DNA of 64,000 nt from Blasia pusilla (taxonomy: Eukaryota > Marchantiophyta > Marchantiopsida > Blasiales): assembly GCA_050084515.1 (NCBI GenBank), contig CM114271.1, positions 48,484,001 to 48,548,000 on the forward strand, read 5' to 3'. Positions 24,791-36,209 of the stretch are shown piece after piece. How positions within the stretch are numbered: the first letter of the stretch is position 1; each line of letters starts with the position of its first letter. The translations under genes were made by a program, and so were the position numbers. The notes beneath the pieces were generated by a model, which was not told the origin of the DNA, searched no databases, and saw only the letters and a list, made by a program, of their open reading frames with translations.

Positions 24791-27028
24791 CTATACCAGT
24801 CATTATGTATAAGAGATTGCTTTATTGCTGAGAGAAATATGTACATGAAATTGGCATTTGAGTCCATTTTGTATCCATGAATATGAATTACTCCTTCCTA
24901 CCTATCCTCCCTACACATATCACTAATTCGCTTACATCGATGCAATGGAGATGCGATTATATATCTGTTGTACAGTCCTAATGCTACCAGCATCATGTGA
25001 AAACATACAAGCACATTACTCCTGTACCAACCCATCCATTTTGTAGCCTGATCAGATCAGTTTTTCACAGTAAAAAATCCTTATTTATTGAAAGATAGAG
25101 CTAGCAAATATTTCTTACATCCAATTGTGGCCATAAGTCCAAAGCTACAAAATTTATCCATACACCCTGAAATGGAATATTTTCTTACGTCAGAAGAATG
25201 CCTAGTGACTTATAGTGAAAGATGGTCATCAATGGAAGAACACAATATCTACTTCTCATTGCAAACTTCCACCTCTGATATTCTCAAAATTGAGACATGA
25301 AACATAAACACCTCTATTGTAACACTCAAAACTGAAACACAAACATCAAATTCCTCTACTCATGAGTACAAAAGTTACAAGTATATGGAGATCGCCACAC
25401 TCAAGAGTAATGTCAAAGGGAATGTTTACTCAAAAATTATACACACAAAGCGAAGGTGCCCCTATTTTTTAGAAGGCATAAGAATATGAGATGGCCATAA
25501 CACTACACTATCAATGGTATCTCCAACATAAATCTACGGTGGATCGTCAGCCATATTTAGAAATGGAAATACGTATTTCTTCTTGTAGACCTCTCTCAAA
25601 TGGAGAACAGAATGCCCATCTAGAATGTCACGTCCATGGAAAGTAGAACAACCATCATGCAAGGTGGCATAACCTACAACCACAGAGGGGTTCTCACGTG
25701 ATATCAACTGCTACAACGGAGGCACAACAGATTACAACACCCGCTTGGTAGCCTCTCCGGTCCTCTTCCTGAGTGTCGCTCTTCTCACCACCATTGGCTT
25801 TTGCAGAAGATCCAACTGATCCAACTCCATGGGTCCACCACTCCCCAACATCCTTGCACTATCCTCATTCTCCTCTGAAAATACCGTGGCCTCTCAATTG
25901 CATCTCCGCGATATCCTCATTTGGCGTTTGCCTACAACGGTTGGGGCCTCATCCGTGGTCTCTACAATCACAATCAACAAGAACATCTCACTGCCCTTTC
26001 AAATAGATCATGGTTTTCAGCAACTTCAAAGTAAAATGCACAATATCCGTCTAAACTCACATACGTGAACTCAAAGGGTCACCCGCAAACACAGTAGCAT
26101 TAACCTCTCTTTTGCCTCCCTTTTTCTTTGGACCAGTTGGTGCAATGCCAACATCTGTATCTAGTCCTCTTACTGTATGAACACCCTTGGCAACCTGTGG
26201 AAGAACTGGAGGTGAAGGCACAATAGTGACCTTCTCCGGAGAGGGTGCACTCTCCCTTGAAGGTGGTCCGGTGATTGGGTGAGGCGAGGATACACTCAAC
26301 GGCATAGAGGCAAGTGCTCCACTAGGAGCAAGGTCTCGATCACTAGCTCCATGAGGAGAGGATACAACTCTTGGATTTTTTTATCTCTCCTTGGAACCCC
26401 TTATGTCCTCATGGTCCCTTCTCAAGCTCATGGAAATCAATTCCATCAACTTTGTGAAGTTCTCTTGTTGATTAGCAACAACAGTCTTTATGCTTGTCTC
26501 TAGCACGTCCATACTGTTGGAGAATGCATCCATGCGATCAATTATGTAAGTCACAGACTCGGGCAACAACTCCTCCATAGACTTTAATCGGGCACATATC
26601 TCTGTCAGCTCAGATGTTCTAGGCGCTTGAAATACAAGACCTAGATCTCAGTCTATATCAACAGACATGTACTAGAAATACACTAGATTCAACTCTATTC
26701 TAAAGCAACCAGATGCAAATACCTGCTTTGACACTAAACTTGTACCATAACTCCTTTGGTTCTTTGCCTCCTCATGCACCTATGCCTTAGTAGGGGTTTG
26801 CCCCTTCTCTTTTCTCTACAACACATGTTACACCGACCAAGTTCAGTCTACCAAACACCATTTTCCAAACTATATGCATGGTGGTAATAGAAATTAAAGA
26901 TGGGTCCTTCAATATTTTTCATACCAAGTGATCTGCAATTGGTGCGTTCCCTTTTCTTCCTACAGGGTTTGGATTGGTCACCGCTGCCCGTGCTTTGGAC
27001 ATCTACTCACTCTTTGTCTTTGCACTCT
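24791..27028. other. Stretch without a recognised gene
   Basis: Two minus-strand frames are the only candidates. 26057-26305 is Pro/Ser-rich with GPKKKGGKREVN. 26381-26578 has a helix-like IDRMDAFSNSMDVLETSIK. They could be C-terminal parts of one decayed protein, possibly of the CACTA-like element, but I recognise no domain. 24900-25750 holds nothing I can support. Confidence 0.3.
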
Positions 27029-27396
27029 ATCATGACCATACGGATTATGTCGTAGAGTATAGTGTGCTAGTAGAGGCCATACCTTATGTAGGGCCGTAGT
27101 GTCTAGGTAGAGATGCGGTTTCATACATAGGGTTGGGGGTTTCTCAGTTGAGGGTGACTTCTCCAATAGGGCCCGCTCTTAGGTTGGAGGATATAGTGTG
27201 GAGTGCACTCAAAGAATAGTTAGTTCTTTGAGTTGAGCGTGTTGCGTTGGGAGTTAGCCTTGGTAGTGAGTAGAGCTGTTGGCTATGGTGGTTCCCGCAA
27301 GCTTCGACGTGGATTCTCCCATTGTGGAGTGGGTTTGGCTCGATTGTATATGATTCTATACGTGTTTTATGATAGTAGGTCTTTCACGGATTTCAC
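27029..27396 (+). repeat. Gypsy LTR long module, plus orientation
   Basis: CATGACCATACGGATTATG to CTTTCACGGATTTCAC. It matches 29326-29697 in inverted orientation over its whole length. It probably belongs to the 5' side of the plus-strand gypsy fragment whose gag follows at 28.4 kb. Short modules are absent on both sides. Confidence 0.7.
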
Positions 27397-28399
27397 TCAA
27401 AGAACTAGAGTAGATCGATGGTAGCTTGGATTGTGGATCAGTAGCATCCGGTTATGGCTGATTGTGTACTCATCCGTGGATGTTCATGGCTTGTGGCCTA
27501 TGTTGGTTGGGAAAGAAGCGCCTTGCTGAGAGCTTTCCAACCCCCTTTAGATCGCCGGATTTTGTCAAGGGTGTTGGAAGTTATAAAGGATTGAAGATTT
27601 TGGTTCGTGTTCGACGGTTTTCTGATGTGGAGAGCTTGGAGTGCGGAAGCTCTGTTGAAGTTCATCCAGATCGGGTGAGAGGCTTCGAGGCAACTCATGA
27701 TAGCTTGGGGCGAGTGGGCATGAGAGGCGGAGTAAGGAGCAAGGAGCAAGCAAGCCAGCTTGCTTGCTTGGGCGTGAGGCAGTTTTAGCAGGATTTGTGA
27801 TTTGAGTGTTGCATAACTGGTCACCTTTGGGCTATTCTGCCTGAGTTCTTAACTATGTCAGTGTACACACTGGTGTAGCTCATTTGGTGTTGTTCGGAGA
27901 TGTGTTAGGCTCTTTATGCATCTCAGGTTTTTGGTTGATGGACCTGTAGCGCATAGTACGGTGTAGCCTCTCCATGTAGGTAATATTTTCAGGTGCTGCG
28001 AGTCCAACTAGCACGTCATCGACCCGCGGCGGAGTAGCTAGTGCATTAGAATTGTGTGGTGGGTTCTGTGGATTCAAGGGGCGCCACATTTGGTGGATTT
28101 TTTTACCTTGATTTCCATTTGCGATTGGAGGGTTGTCGTTGGACTTCTTGTGTTTGGATCCCCTCCATCGTTGCTTCTTGCTTGCGCGGCCATTGTTTGG
28201 GTTGACGCTGATTTCCAGAGTAGTGTTACTCTTGTGTGCTACCGGTAGTGAGGCTGGAGTGAAGACCAGTAGACCGTGGGAGGCTTCTTGTGGTGATGAC
28301 AGGTTAGGTTTCCTACACCCAGAGCTAGTAGAGCTAGAATAGTACAGCGACATCGACGTCACTTGGTTACTTAGTGGTGGTAATTTTTTGGTGGTGCGG

Positions 28400-29221
28400 C
28401 ATCGGCGTTGGTCATCATGGAGTTGTCTGGTGGTCTGGTTGGGGACCGTGGTGGAGACAGTGGTGGTTCTACACTGAGTGGATTGAGGTATCGGCTACCT
28501 TTTCCACTTCCGACGGCTGATGAAGAGGAGGACGAGGGTGTTCGAAATACCGAGTCTTCTACGTTGCTATCGAGTGTTGCAGCTCCATTGATTTAGGACA
28601 TGGACAGGATATATGGGGCCATGAAAGGCCCATGACAATACTCGGGTGTAGTGGGCACCATTGAGTTGGAGGACTTTATGCAGGAGTTTGATACGTGGTG
28701 TGATATGCAGATGTTGCGGAACGCCACGTTGTTTACACCCTTCTTGGCTTGGAAGGGGTTGTTTCAACACTTGGAGTGACCACTCATGGATGATTACCAT
28801 GAGTTTAGGAAGGACCATGTTGCTGAGATCGAGGCGTGGAGACAATATTGGTCTCCAGGCTATGTGTCTATCACCCATGGTGGTATTGGTAGTATTGCTC
28901 CTACTATGCCAGCCAGCCCGACGTTGAGTGGTACGAGTACGAGCCAAAGTGGGGGTACCAGTGGAGGTACCCATGGAGGTACCTATGGGGGTACTGGTGG
29001 AGGTACTAGTGCCCCACCATCGTTCAGCCCGGTTGCAGAGTTCTTCAAGAGGTTGAAGAAGAACTATCAGGGAGTGAAGATAGAGAAGTTGAGGAGTCTT
29101 TAGGAATTTGAGCGAAAGACTGGTGAGAGTCTTCATGAGGCATACATTTGTATGCAACGCTGATTTCAGTTACCCAGGGTGTGATTGAGGCTCAGGTAGT
29201 CCAGTTTTGGTATGGGATCTT
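28400..29221 (+). pseudogene. Gypsy gag fragment, plus strand
   Basis: Same family as G1 gag: YSGVVGTIELEDFMQEFDTW, LFTPFLAWKGLFQHLE, PLMDDYHEFRKDHVAEIEAW, then FFKRLKKNYQGVKIEKLRSL. A 12-bp minisatellite (GGTACC-containing, about 28945-29010) encodes Gly-Gly-Thr repeats. Stops occur near 28594, 28778 and 29101. It is cut at VVQFWYGI by the LTR of G3 at 29222. The 27397-28399 region between LTR and gag shows no gene. Confidence 0.8.
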
Positions 29222-29801
29222 TGTCGTGCAAATCCACATCGTCATACAACATACATCGCTGACATACCATACTCACATACATACATAACATAGACGAGAG
29301 CATCCACAAACACAAGTGTACCACAACTGAAATCCGTGAAAGACCTACTGTCATAAAACAAGTATAGAATCACATAAAATTGAGCCAAACCCACTCCACG
29401 ATGGGAGAATCCACGTCGAAGCTTGCGGGAACCACCATAGCCAACAACTCTACTCATTACTAAGGCTAACTCCCAACGCAACACGCTCAACTCAAAGAAC
29501 TAACTATTCTTTGAGTGCACTCCACACTATATCCTCCAACCTAAGAGCGGGCCCTACTAGAAAAGTCACCCTCAACTGAGTAACCCCCAACCCTATGTAT
29601 GAAACCGCATCTCTACCTAAACACTACGGCCCTACATAAGGTATGGCCTCTACTAGCACACCATACTCTACGACATAATCCGTATGGTCATGACAGTTAT
29701 CGTGCGAATCTACATCGTCATACAACATACATCGCTGACATACTATATTCACATACATACATAACATAGACGAGAGCATCCACAAACACATGTGTACCAC
29801 A
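29222..29801 (-). repeat. G3 3' LTR (short-long-short)
   Basis: 29222-29325 and 29698-29801 are 104-bp direct repeats (TGTCGTGC/TATCGTGCG to GTACCACA). Between them is the 372-bp long module 29326-29697. A minus-strand purine-rich tract (CCAGTTAGGGGGCAAGT) borders the inner side at 29802. The same arrangement is seen in G2. Confidence 0.75.
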
Positions 29802-29975
29802 ACTTGCCCCCTAACTGGCGGTTAGGTCCCTCTAACTCCCTGGTAGCCCTATACATGTAGTACATGTTATACACCTTCTTGGGTGCATGAATCAGAAGGT
29901 CGGGTGCTAGGTTGCCCCATCGTTAGTCGCACATCTGTAATCCATATCATGCAAAGATCAAGTCATCTACCTCTC

Positions 29976-31643
29976 CTAAGTACATTGAGGACAAACCCAC
30001 CTTCCAGTAGGAACAACATCCATATGTGGAGTCAAACACATCATGTGCCAACCCCTAGAACACCGATCACACACCAACATACGGGTTGCGCTACCAGCAG
30101 ACCCACACAACATGCACCTCAAGCTAGCACGTATCATGGCTAAGCTTGGGTCAACAACACCATCCACATTTGGAAGATTACATGGCGCAAAATAACACAG
30201 ATGGTCCTTCCAAACAACTCCATCTCGACTCTTCAACATGAGAACTCCAAAAGCTAACACCTCGCGCACTAGTAAAATAGTGCGGCCTGTCGTCACATCC
30301 AACGTTGTCGGTGCAATCTGCTACAAATAGACATAGTCCCCCACATGGAACCTACAAATCGATGGTCGATAACCTCCACCTCGAATGGTTGCATACCACA
30401 ACGTATCCCTGTGTTGAGCAATGGCAAGGTTCTCAAAGACTGTTGGCATAACTCTCTGAAAGAGCTCTGCCCGCTGAGAACACATTCTCATCCACATCTC
30501 TGGGTCATCAAGGTTCACCACCTCACTAGACTCATGACGAATTGCTGCGGGCAAGTCTGGATCTCGGCCATATAACAGAAAATAAGGTGAGAAGGAAGCC
30601 AAGGATGCTTGGCGACTGAACCTATACCCCATGGCTAACCATGGCAACTGAATATCCCAGTCTCCAAGATGCCCCTTCTGTAGGCCATACTTGCACAATA
30701 CCCTCTTCACCGTCTGAATCACACGCTCAACCAAACCATCCGCCTCTGGATGATCTCGAGACGTGGTCCGATGATCAATCAACGCCTTGTCACACAAGAC
30801 TTGAAACTCACCCTGAAACTCCGTTCCTTGGTCGGTCAACACTTCAGCTGGTGCACCAAAATGACTAAGCACTCTATCAAGAAACGCATACGCCATTCCC
30901 TCACTTGCCTTGTCAGGTAATGCCACCAACTCAATCCACTTGGAGAAGTGCTCCACCATCACCAACACATATCGATGATGTCGTACAATCAACGGTAACG
31001 GTCTCGCAAAGTCCACACTCCAACGGTAACCCAACCCCATAATAGGCAAGGGGTGTAACTGTGGTGTAGGGGCATTGAATGATGCCCTCACCCGATCACA
31101 AACCATACAACATGACACCAACTGCTGCACCTGAGTATGCATGCCACGCCACCAATACTGACCAAGGAGTAAGCTATACGTACGCTTTACCCCAAAATGT
31201 CCCAACTCCTCATGGGCATGTCGCACAATGCGCTCTCTCTGAGCCAAATGCGGCACTACTCGTACTCTACCATCCTCCCACACACGGAGAATATGTGTTT
31301 CCTCCGATCGATACCTCTTAGCACGTTGAAGAACACAGTCTTGCCGTGGGGCCTCCTCTTCCTCGTGAGGTATGACAGCCTCACACCAAGCCTCCTTCAC
31401 TAGGCGATCAACCTCTTGCCGTAGTACACCGCTTGAACTCCAAAGTGGCACATCCAACGATGAGGATGCCACTACTGCAAAACTAGGGACTTCCTCTACC
31501 TCCTCATGCACAGGAGAATCCATAGCAGAAAGGTTACTCTCCAAAAAGTCTCCTGGCCAAGTGACTACTCCACAAAAACCAGCCATAGACGCTAACACCG
31601 TTGGAGAAGACCCTCTAGGTCGAACCTCATAAATAAATCTCAC
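29976..31643 (-). pseudogene. G3 integrase with C-terminal PHD finger
   Basis: Integrase inserts the retroelement cDNA. The main frame is 440 residues. Residues 1-90 are the post-protease linker. The HHCC zinc domain follows (H144, H149, C179, C182), then the DDE core with D211, D271 (TDQGTEF) and E306, and a C-terminal GDYVYL. A TAG at 30321 replaces a Gln codon of G5, after which the same reading continues as QIAPTTLDVTTGR. It ends in a perfect C4HC3 PHD finger: CMLC, CDRC, H, C, CPQC (about 29979-30115). RT, RNase H and the methyltransferase, expected between linker and HHCC domain, are missing. With one stop codon only, this is the best preserved integrase here. Confidence 0.9.
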
Positions 31644-31667
31644 AGGAACCTAGCTCATACGTCAATC

Positions 31668-32540
31668 CTATGACTGCCAACCAGGTCTATAAGACGCTGT
31701 CTTAGTCCAGTAGTCCATCTGAAAACCCATTGGGTATAATACTGCTCCTCCAACTAGTACATCATATGACTCGGCTGATGTGACCACTGCAGGTACTCCC
31801 AACCGGGAGCTATCATTTGCATGATCTGGTCTTAACTGTACAGACAACTTCTCCCGTGTCATGAATTGAGACCTATCATTGGATCCTCCAAGTGATGTTT
31901 GAATCTGGAATGGGCAAGGCTCAAGCTCTGACCTCCGAATACCCAAACCAATACATGCCGCCTTTCCCAACATCAAAGGTTGGGCACCAGAATCTAACAA
32001 GACTCTATCTGATCTATACACCTGTCTTGTAGGACTCACCAATCGGAATATCCCACTCCGGTTGTCCAACATACATACACCAGGTGTAAGCGTCTCACGA
32101 TCAATGGCAGGCCGGGCTGGTAATGCATCCATCTTCGCCGCTGCTGCCTGCCAAGTAGCACTGGTACTCAATGCTACACCTGACATTGAGGGTCGCTCCA
32201 TCGCAACACCTTCATCCACCTCAACACGTGTAGCAGTAACACCCCCACGTTCACACAATGTGGCTACTAGCTGAAATATAGGAGCTAAGTCAACTCCTAA
32301 AGCCATCAGCTCCGTGTCCGAAAACAATGGGGATCCCAACACTGAAGTTGCCATCCGCAATACTGCACTGGATGCTGCATCTGTGTCTACTACACGCGAT
32401 GTAGATGCCTCAATCCCCATTGTCGACTCAATAGGCTCTGTAGGAACCATGGATGGAGTCCTAAGCACCTCAGACAACAAGAATGACTGGGGAAGCCTAG
32501 CGTGCCTCCCAGCCTCACCCCTCTGTGGGTCCAACTCCAC
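31668..32540 (-). CDS. G3 aspartic protease region
   Basis: Uninterrupted 290-residue frame. The retropepsin motif LLDSGAQPLMLGKAACIGLG lies at about residues 185-205. FQIQTSLGGSNDRSQFMTRE and AESYDVLVGGAVLYPMGFQM follow towards the C-terminus. The first half is a Ser/Ala-rich gag-PR spacer seen also in G1 and G4. In G1 the next domain is a methyltransferase; here the next frame is a linker fused to integrase. Confidence 0.8.
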   Translation of the reverse strand: MELDPQRGEAGRHARLPQSFLLSEVLRTPSMVPTEPIESTMGIEASTSRVVDTDAASSAVLRMATSVLGSPLFSDTELMALGVDLAPIFQLVATLCERGGVTATRVEVDEGVAMERPSMSGVALSTSATWQAAAAKMDALPARPAIDRETLTPGVCMLDNRSGIFRLVSPTRQVYRSDRVLLDSGAQPLMLGKAACIGLGIRRSELEPCPFQIQTSLGGSNDRSQFMTREKLSVQLRPDHANDSSRLGVPAVVTSAESYDVLVGGAVLYPMGFQMDYWTKTASYRPGWQS

Positions 32541-32559
32541 AGTAGCACCACGTGGCTCT

Positions 32560-33484
32560 AACGCTCGAGTGGCTCCTCTCGTAATTGCAGCTGATGCCTC
32601 AACCTATGCTGCACTCGCCATATAAGAGAGATCATCCCCTCCATAAGAGATGGAAGCCCTTGCTCCCGAATCTGCTCTATGCTGGATACCAGCCATAGTA
32701 GCCAACTTCTGCTCCAATTGCTCAATCCTGGCAGCCATAGCTGACTCTGTCGTAGTGGTAGGGATGGCTACCGTAGGCTCTCCAACCACTCGTCCACCTC
32801 TACCATCCCTACCACCTCTACCACCTTGGCCTCTCGGAGCTACTCCACCAGGGCCGCGGCCTGATCTCAACTCTGGATGAAGATCAAAGCAACGCTCTCC
32901 CGCAATGATCACACTGAGTTGGGGCCGACTGAGGCCCATCCTCCAAAGTCCGTTTCCCATCCTCTTGGGGACAAAACCTCCTAACATGATCACCTCCACG
33001 TGTCCAACATGACTGTCCTTGCTGCGGGGCAAAAAATGAAGGCAATGGTCTCTACGCAAGTGTCCCTCTAGGACCTGACTGAGGTTGTGTGTACCCCCCA
33101 CGACTCCCACTACTACTACCACCACCACTACTACGAGACTGTGAGGTGGACTTCTGAACACGAGAAGTAGTAGTTGTATCCCTATTGAATGTGGATGTCA
33201 ACACTCTCTCCTCCACCATGTTAAGCTCAATCTTCTCAGATAGAGCAAACACATGGGTCAATGTGGGTGAATCATCACTCATAAGAGTAGCATCAGGTAC
33301 ACTGCGGCGCAACTCTCTGTCCAAGATCCCATACCAAAAATGGACTGCCTGAGCCTCAGTCATACCATGGGTAATTGAAATCAAGTGTCGCATACAAGTG
33401 TATGCCTCACAAAGACTCTCACCAGTCTCTCGCTCAAATTCCTGAAGATTCCTCAACTTCTCTGTCTTCACTCCTTGATAGTAA
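32560..33484 (-). pseudogene. G3 gag C-terminal half
   Basis: 33052-33495 reads YYQGVKTEKLRNLQEFERET, then SLCEAYTCMRHLISITHGMT and FWYGILDRELRRSVPDATLM. The nucleocapsid remnant CDHCGR near 32900-32920 has lost bases inside the knuckle and runs into an RG-rich tail. The N-terminal half of gag is absent: homology starts at about 33484, at the edge of methylase-like copy A. Confidence 0.8.
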
Positions 33485-35030
33485 GTGAACCACATTCGGG
33501 CCTAAAGTTACCTTCTTTTTCCAGGCTTGCAAGAACAAGTAGACATCATAAGACCACTACAAACATCCTTCCATCACTCTCCATTTGAGCCCAATTTTCT
33601 TCACATTGCCTGTCTAAGCCAGCTCTACAGTAAGCCGGGCTGAGGGGTATTAATGTCGGAGGATTATCAGCAGATAATTTGAACCAAAGTAGCAATTTCA
33701 TCTCAATGAAAAGTTCAAAACAAGACTCTAACTATTGTCTCAATAGACTCCTATGCCCTTCAAGGTTTAACTACTTAGAAGATGTGGTTGACATTATGGA
33801 TTGTTGACTCTTCTTGCATTAAATATCCCATCCGGTCAATACTCATCCATGAGGAGGTTTTCCACAATAGAAAAAATTCACTCATCACTCATGGTAGCCA
33901 AAGACTTTCATGATATCATTGGATGATGTTGGCTCATGAATGGGTGCATAAAGTATGAAAGACAACTTGGTTTCACCATTCTCTCAGCCATTGAGAAATG
34001 TATGCATCAAGAAGAAAATATGATGAGACTAAGAGGACAATTGAACCAAAAGGTTGATAGCTATCAAGAGTAAAGAGGAATTGATGCACCCATGTCCCTT
34101 CATTCAGACCCTAAATGTCAGAATCTGACAAGTTGCACCCCTTCCAACCCGTCGGAATCCGACAGGTTGCAACTCTTGCAACCCGTCGAAATCCGATGGG
34201 TTGCACCACTTGCAAGCAAGCACACCACAACAAAAGAAGGATCTTGAGAAGTGATTCCATTCCATCCTACAACCCATGAGAATCTGTCTGGTTGGGAATC
34301 TGACATAAGAATCCGATAGGTAGTAGGAATCCAACACGTCTTTGAAATACCGTGTTAGAGGAGAATGGTGTGATGATAATGGGGGAACGAGGCAAAAGTG
34401 AAAAATCCTCCCAAAATGCCTGAAAAGTTGGACTAGCAAGAAAAGAGTGGGATCACTCAAGCAGCCAACCTATCGGAATCCGACAAGTTTCCTGCAAGGG
34501 GTTTAAAATATTGTGACAAGTTGCAACCCGTTGGAATCCGACGGGTTGCAAAATAAACAGCCTCCAGTAGATAGACCAACACAATCGACAAGAACAAAAA
34601 ATAAAATTCAGCAGAAGTTTGCAAAAACCTCATGGTTCAAAAACTTTGTGTCCTTTATTATATCCGAGGGAAGCTCGGAAATGTACATTTGATCTAGTCT
34701 ATGATTTCTTCAGCCTCATCATATATAAATTTACTCCTAACTCTCCTAGATTCCTATACAAAAGGAATGTCTTGGGATACAAGTGGCTCCTCTGGCCGAT
34801 AGTAGACGGGTATTGAAAATGTTGGGGAATTCGAGAGCCTTGGCCCCCCTTGGTACACCATAACGGTCCCATGTAACATGATTTGAGTCCCAACACCTTC
34901 CTCGGTAGTAAATCTTGTATGCTCTGCAAGGTGACACCCATCTAGTATCAATATGTGCTCCGTCCTTGGAAAGCACTAAATCCCTTCTCCAAAACGCTTC
35001 AATCAAGATGGGTCCAATAAATCTTTGAAC

Positions 35031-35556
35031 TCACTCGTCATCGTCCGATAGCTCTTCCAGAATTACTCTCGGCTTTGCCCTCCCGATTTTTGGAATAGTA
35101 GGAAGTGACAATGGTGTCACTATCAATGCTGGTTCTAGAACCGAGCTCTCAACTTTGGAGGAGAGTTGTATACTCCCACTAGCCTCTCATAATCCACCTT
35201 TGCCTCTTTGCAAAGGTCAAAAAGTTCCGGCCTTCCCTCAAGGGAGAGTATATTTATAGAAGAGAATTCATCGGCCAATGTGCCAGGCACCTCTAATAGG
35301 CCCCTAATAGGCCCACTAAGTCAAAGACCAAGTCACCCGGCCTTGAACAGAGCTCGATGAGCATTTGCATCAAGGCAGGTGAATTTTCCCTTGCTCCAAG
35401 TAAGGGGGTCCCGTCTTGCATGTAAATTCCAGCGAGGGGATTTTGGAGACTATCTAAGTTGTACCCATCGGAGCATGGATCCACTAGATCCGGGATCTGG
35501 AACACCTGGAAGTTGTGCTCGGGCCTTACAAAGCAGTAGACAAATGAGTGGTCCAT
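35031..35556 (-). pseudogene. Copy A, last coding exon: methylase motif I region and acidic tail
   Basis: The exon starts right after a good acceptor (TGCTTGTTTACAG, then ATGGACCACTC). It reads FVYCFVRPEHNFQVFQIPDL and later RENSPALMQMLIELCSRPGD, then LVFDLVGLLG. The order Pro/Leu-rich helix, SRPGD, VFD matches the C-terminal motif I of beta-class N4/N6 DNA methylases (usually PGDxVLDPFxGSGT). The Gly-rich tip is altered to LVGLLG. After a stop and a shift the tail ends VILEELSDDDE, as in copy B. Catalytic ability is doubtful. Confidence 0.6.
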
Positions 35557-36209
35557 CTGTAAACAAGCAGGTAAAAAATAATGTCGGCAAAAAGAAAAAG
35601 CTAGTAGATCCTAAGCTACTCTCCATAAAGTGACACAAAGTGCAAACCGTCGGGATCCGACGGGTTGCTTTTCAACCCGTCATACTAGTCCATACTAATT
35701 ACCAACTCGTCCGAACTTGGCCTATAGGCTTGATAGATAACGACCTGTCGGAGTCCGACGGGTTGTCTTACAACTATAACCCCTTTTTGGCCATAAGCAA
35801 CCCGTCGGAAGCCGACAAGTTGCTCATCTTGCTGGACAGAACCTCCACCGTTTCGAGTGCCATGGTTGGCTTACAACTGAATACAATTGTTCAGAGTTGA
35901 GAAGTTCCTAATATAAGAGCAACTCGTCACTTTCAGACGGGTTGCATCAATCTAGAAACACGGGGAAAAGCAGTGCTAATTGCAATCCGTCAGAACCCGA
36001 CGGGTTGCAGTCAATGGAGACTTGTTGGTGAATTTGCAACCCGTCGCTTTCAGACGGATTGCAACACCGCAGACACAAGCTGTTGGGATCCAACGGGTTG
36101 CATGCATAGATGCAACCCCTTGGAGCCCGACAGGTTGAATTTCAGTTAAACTAAATTCGTATAATAAGGGGACTTACCCGAACTTGACTCGTCGCCGATC
36201 GCAGTGGAT

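Noticed and set aside
28567-29157. Minus-strand frame of 196 codons
   Set aside because: Shadow of the plus-strand gypsy gag, with Thr-rich repeats from the GGTACC minisatellite.
32604-33161. Frame starting with a Val-rich run as a membrane protein
   Set aside because: The Val run comes from a short trinucleotide repeat inside G3 gag. The neighbouring frame is gag.
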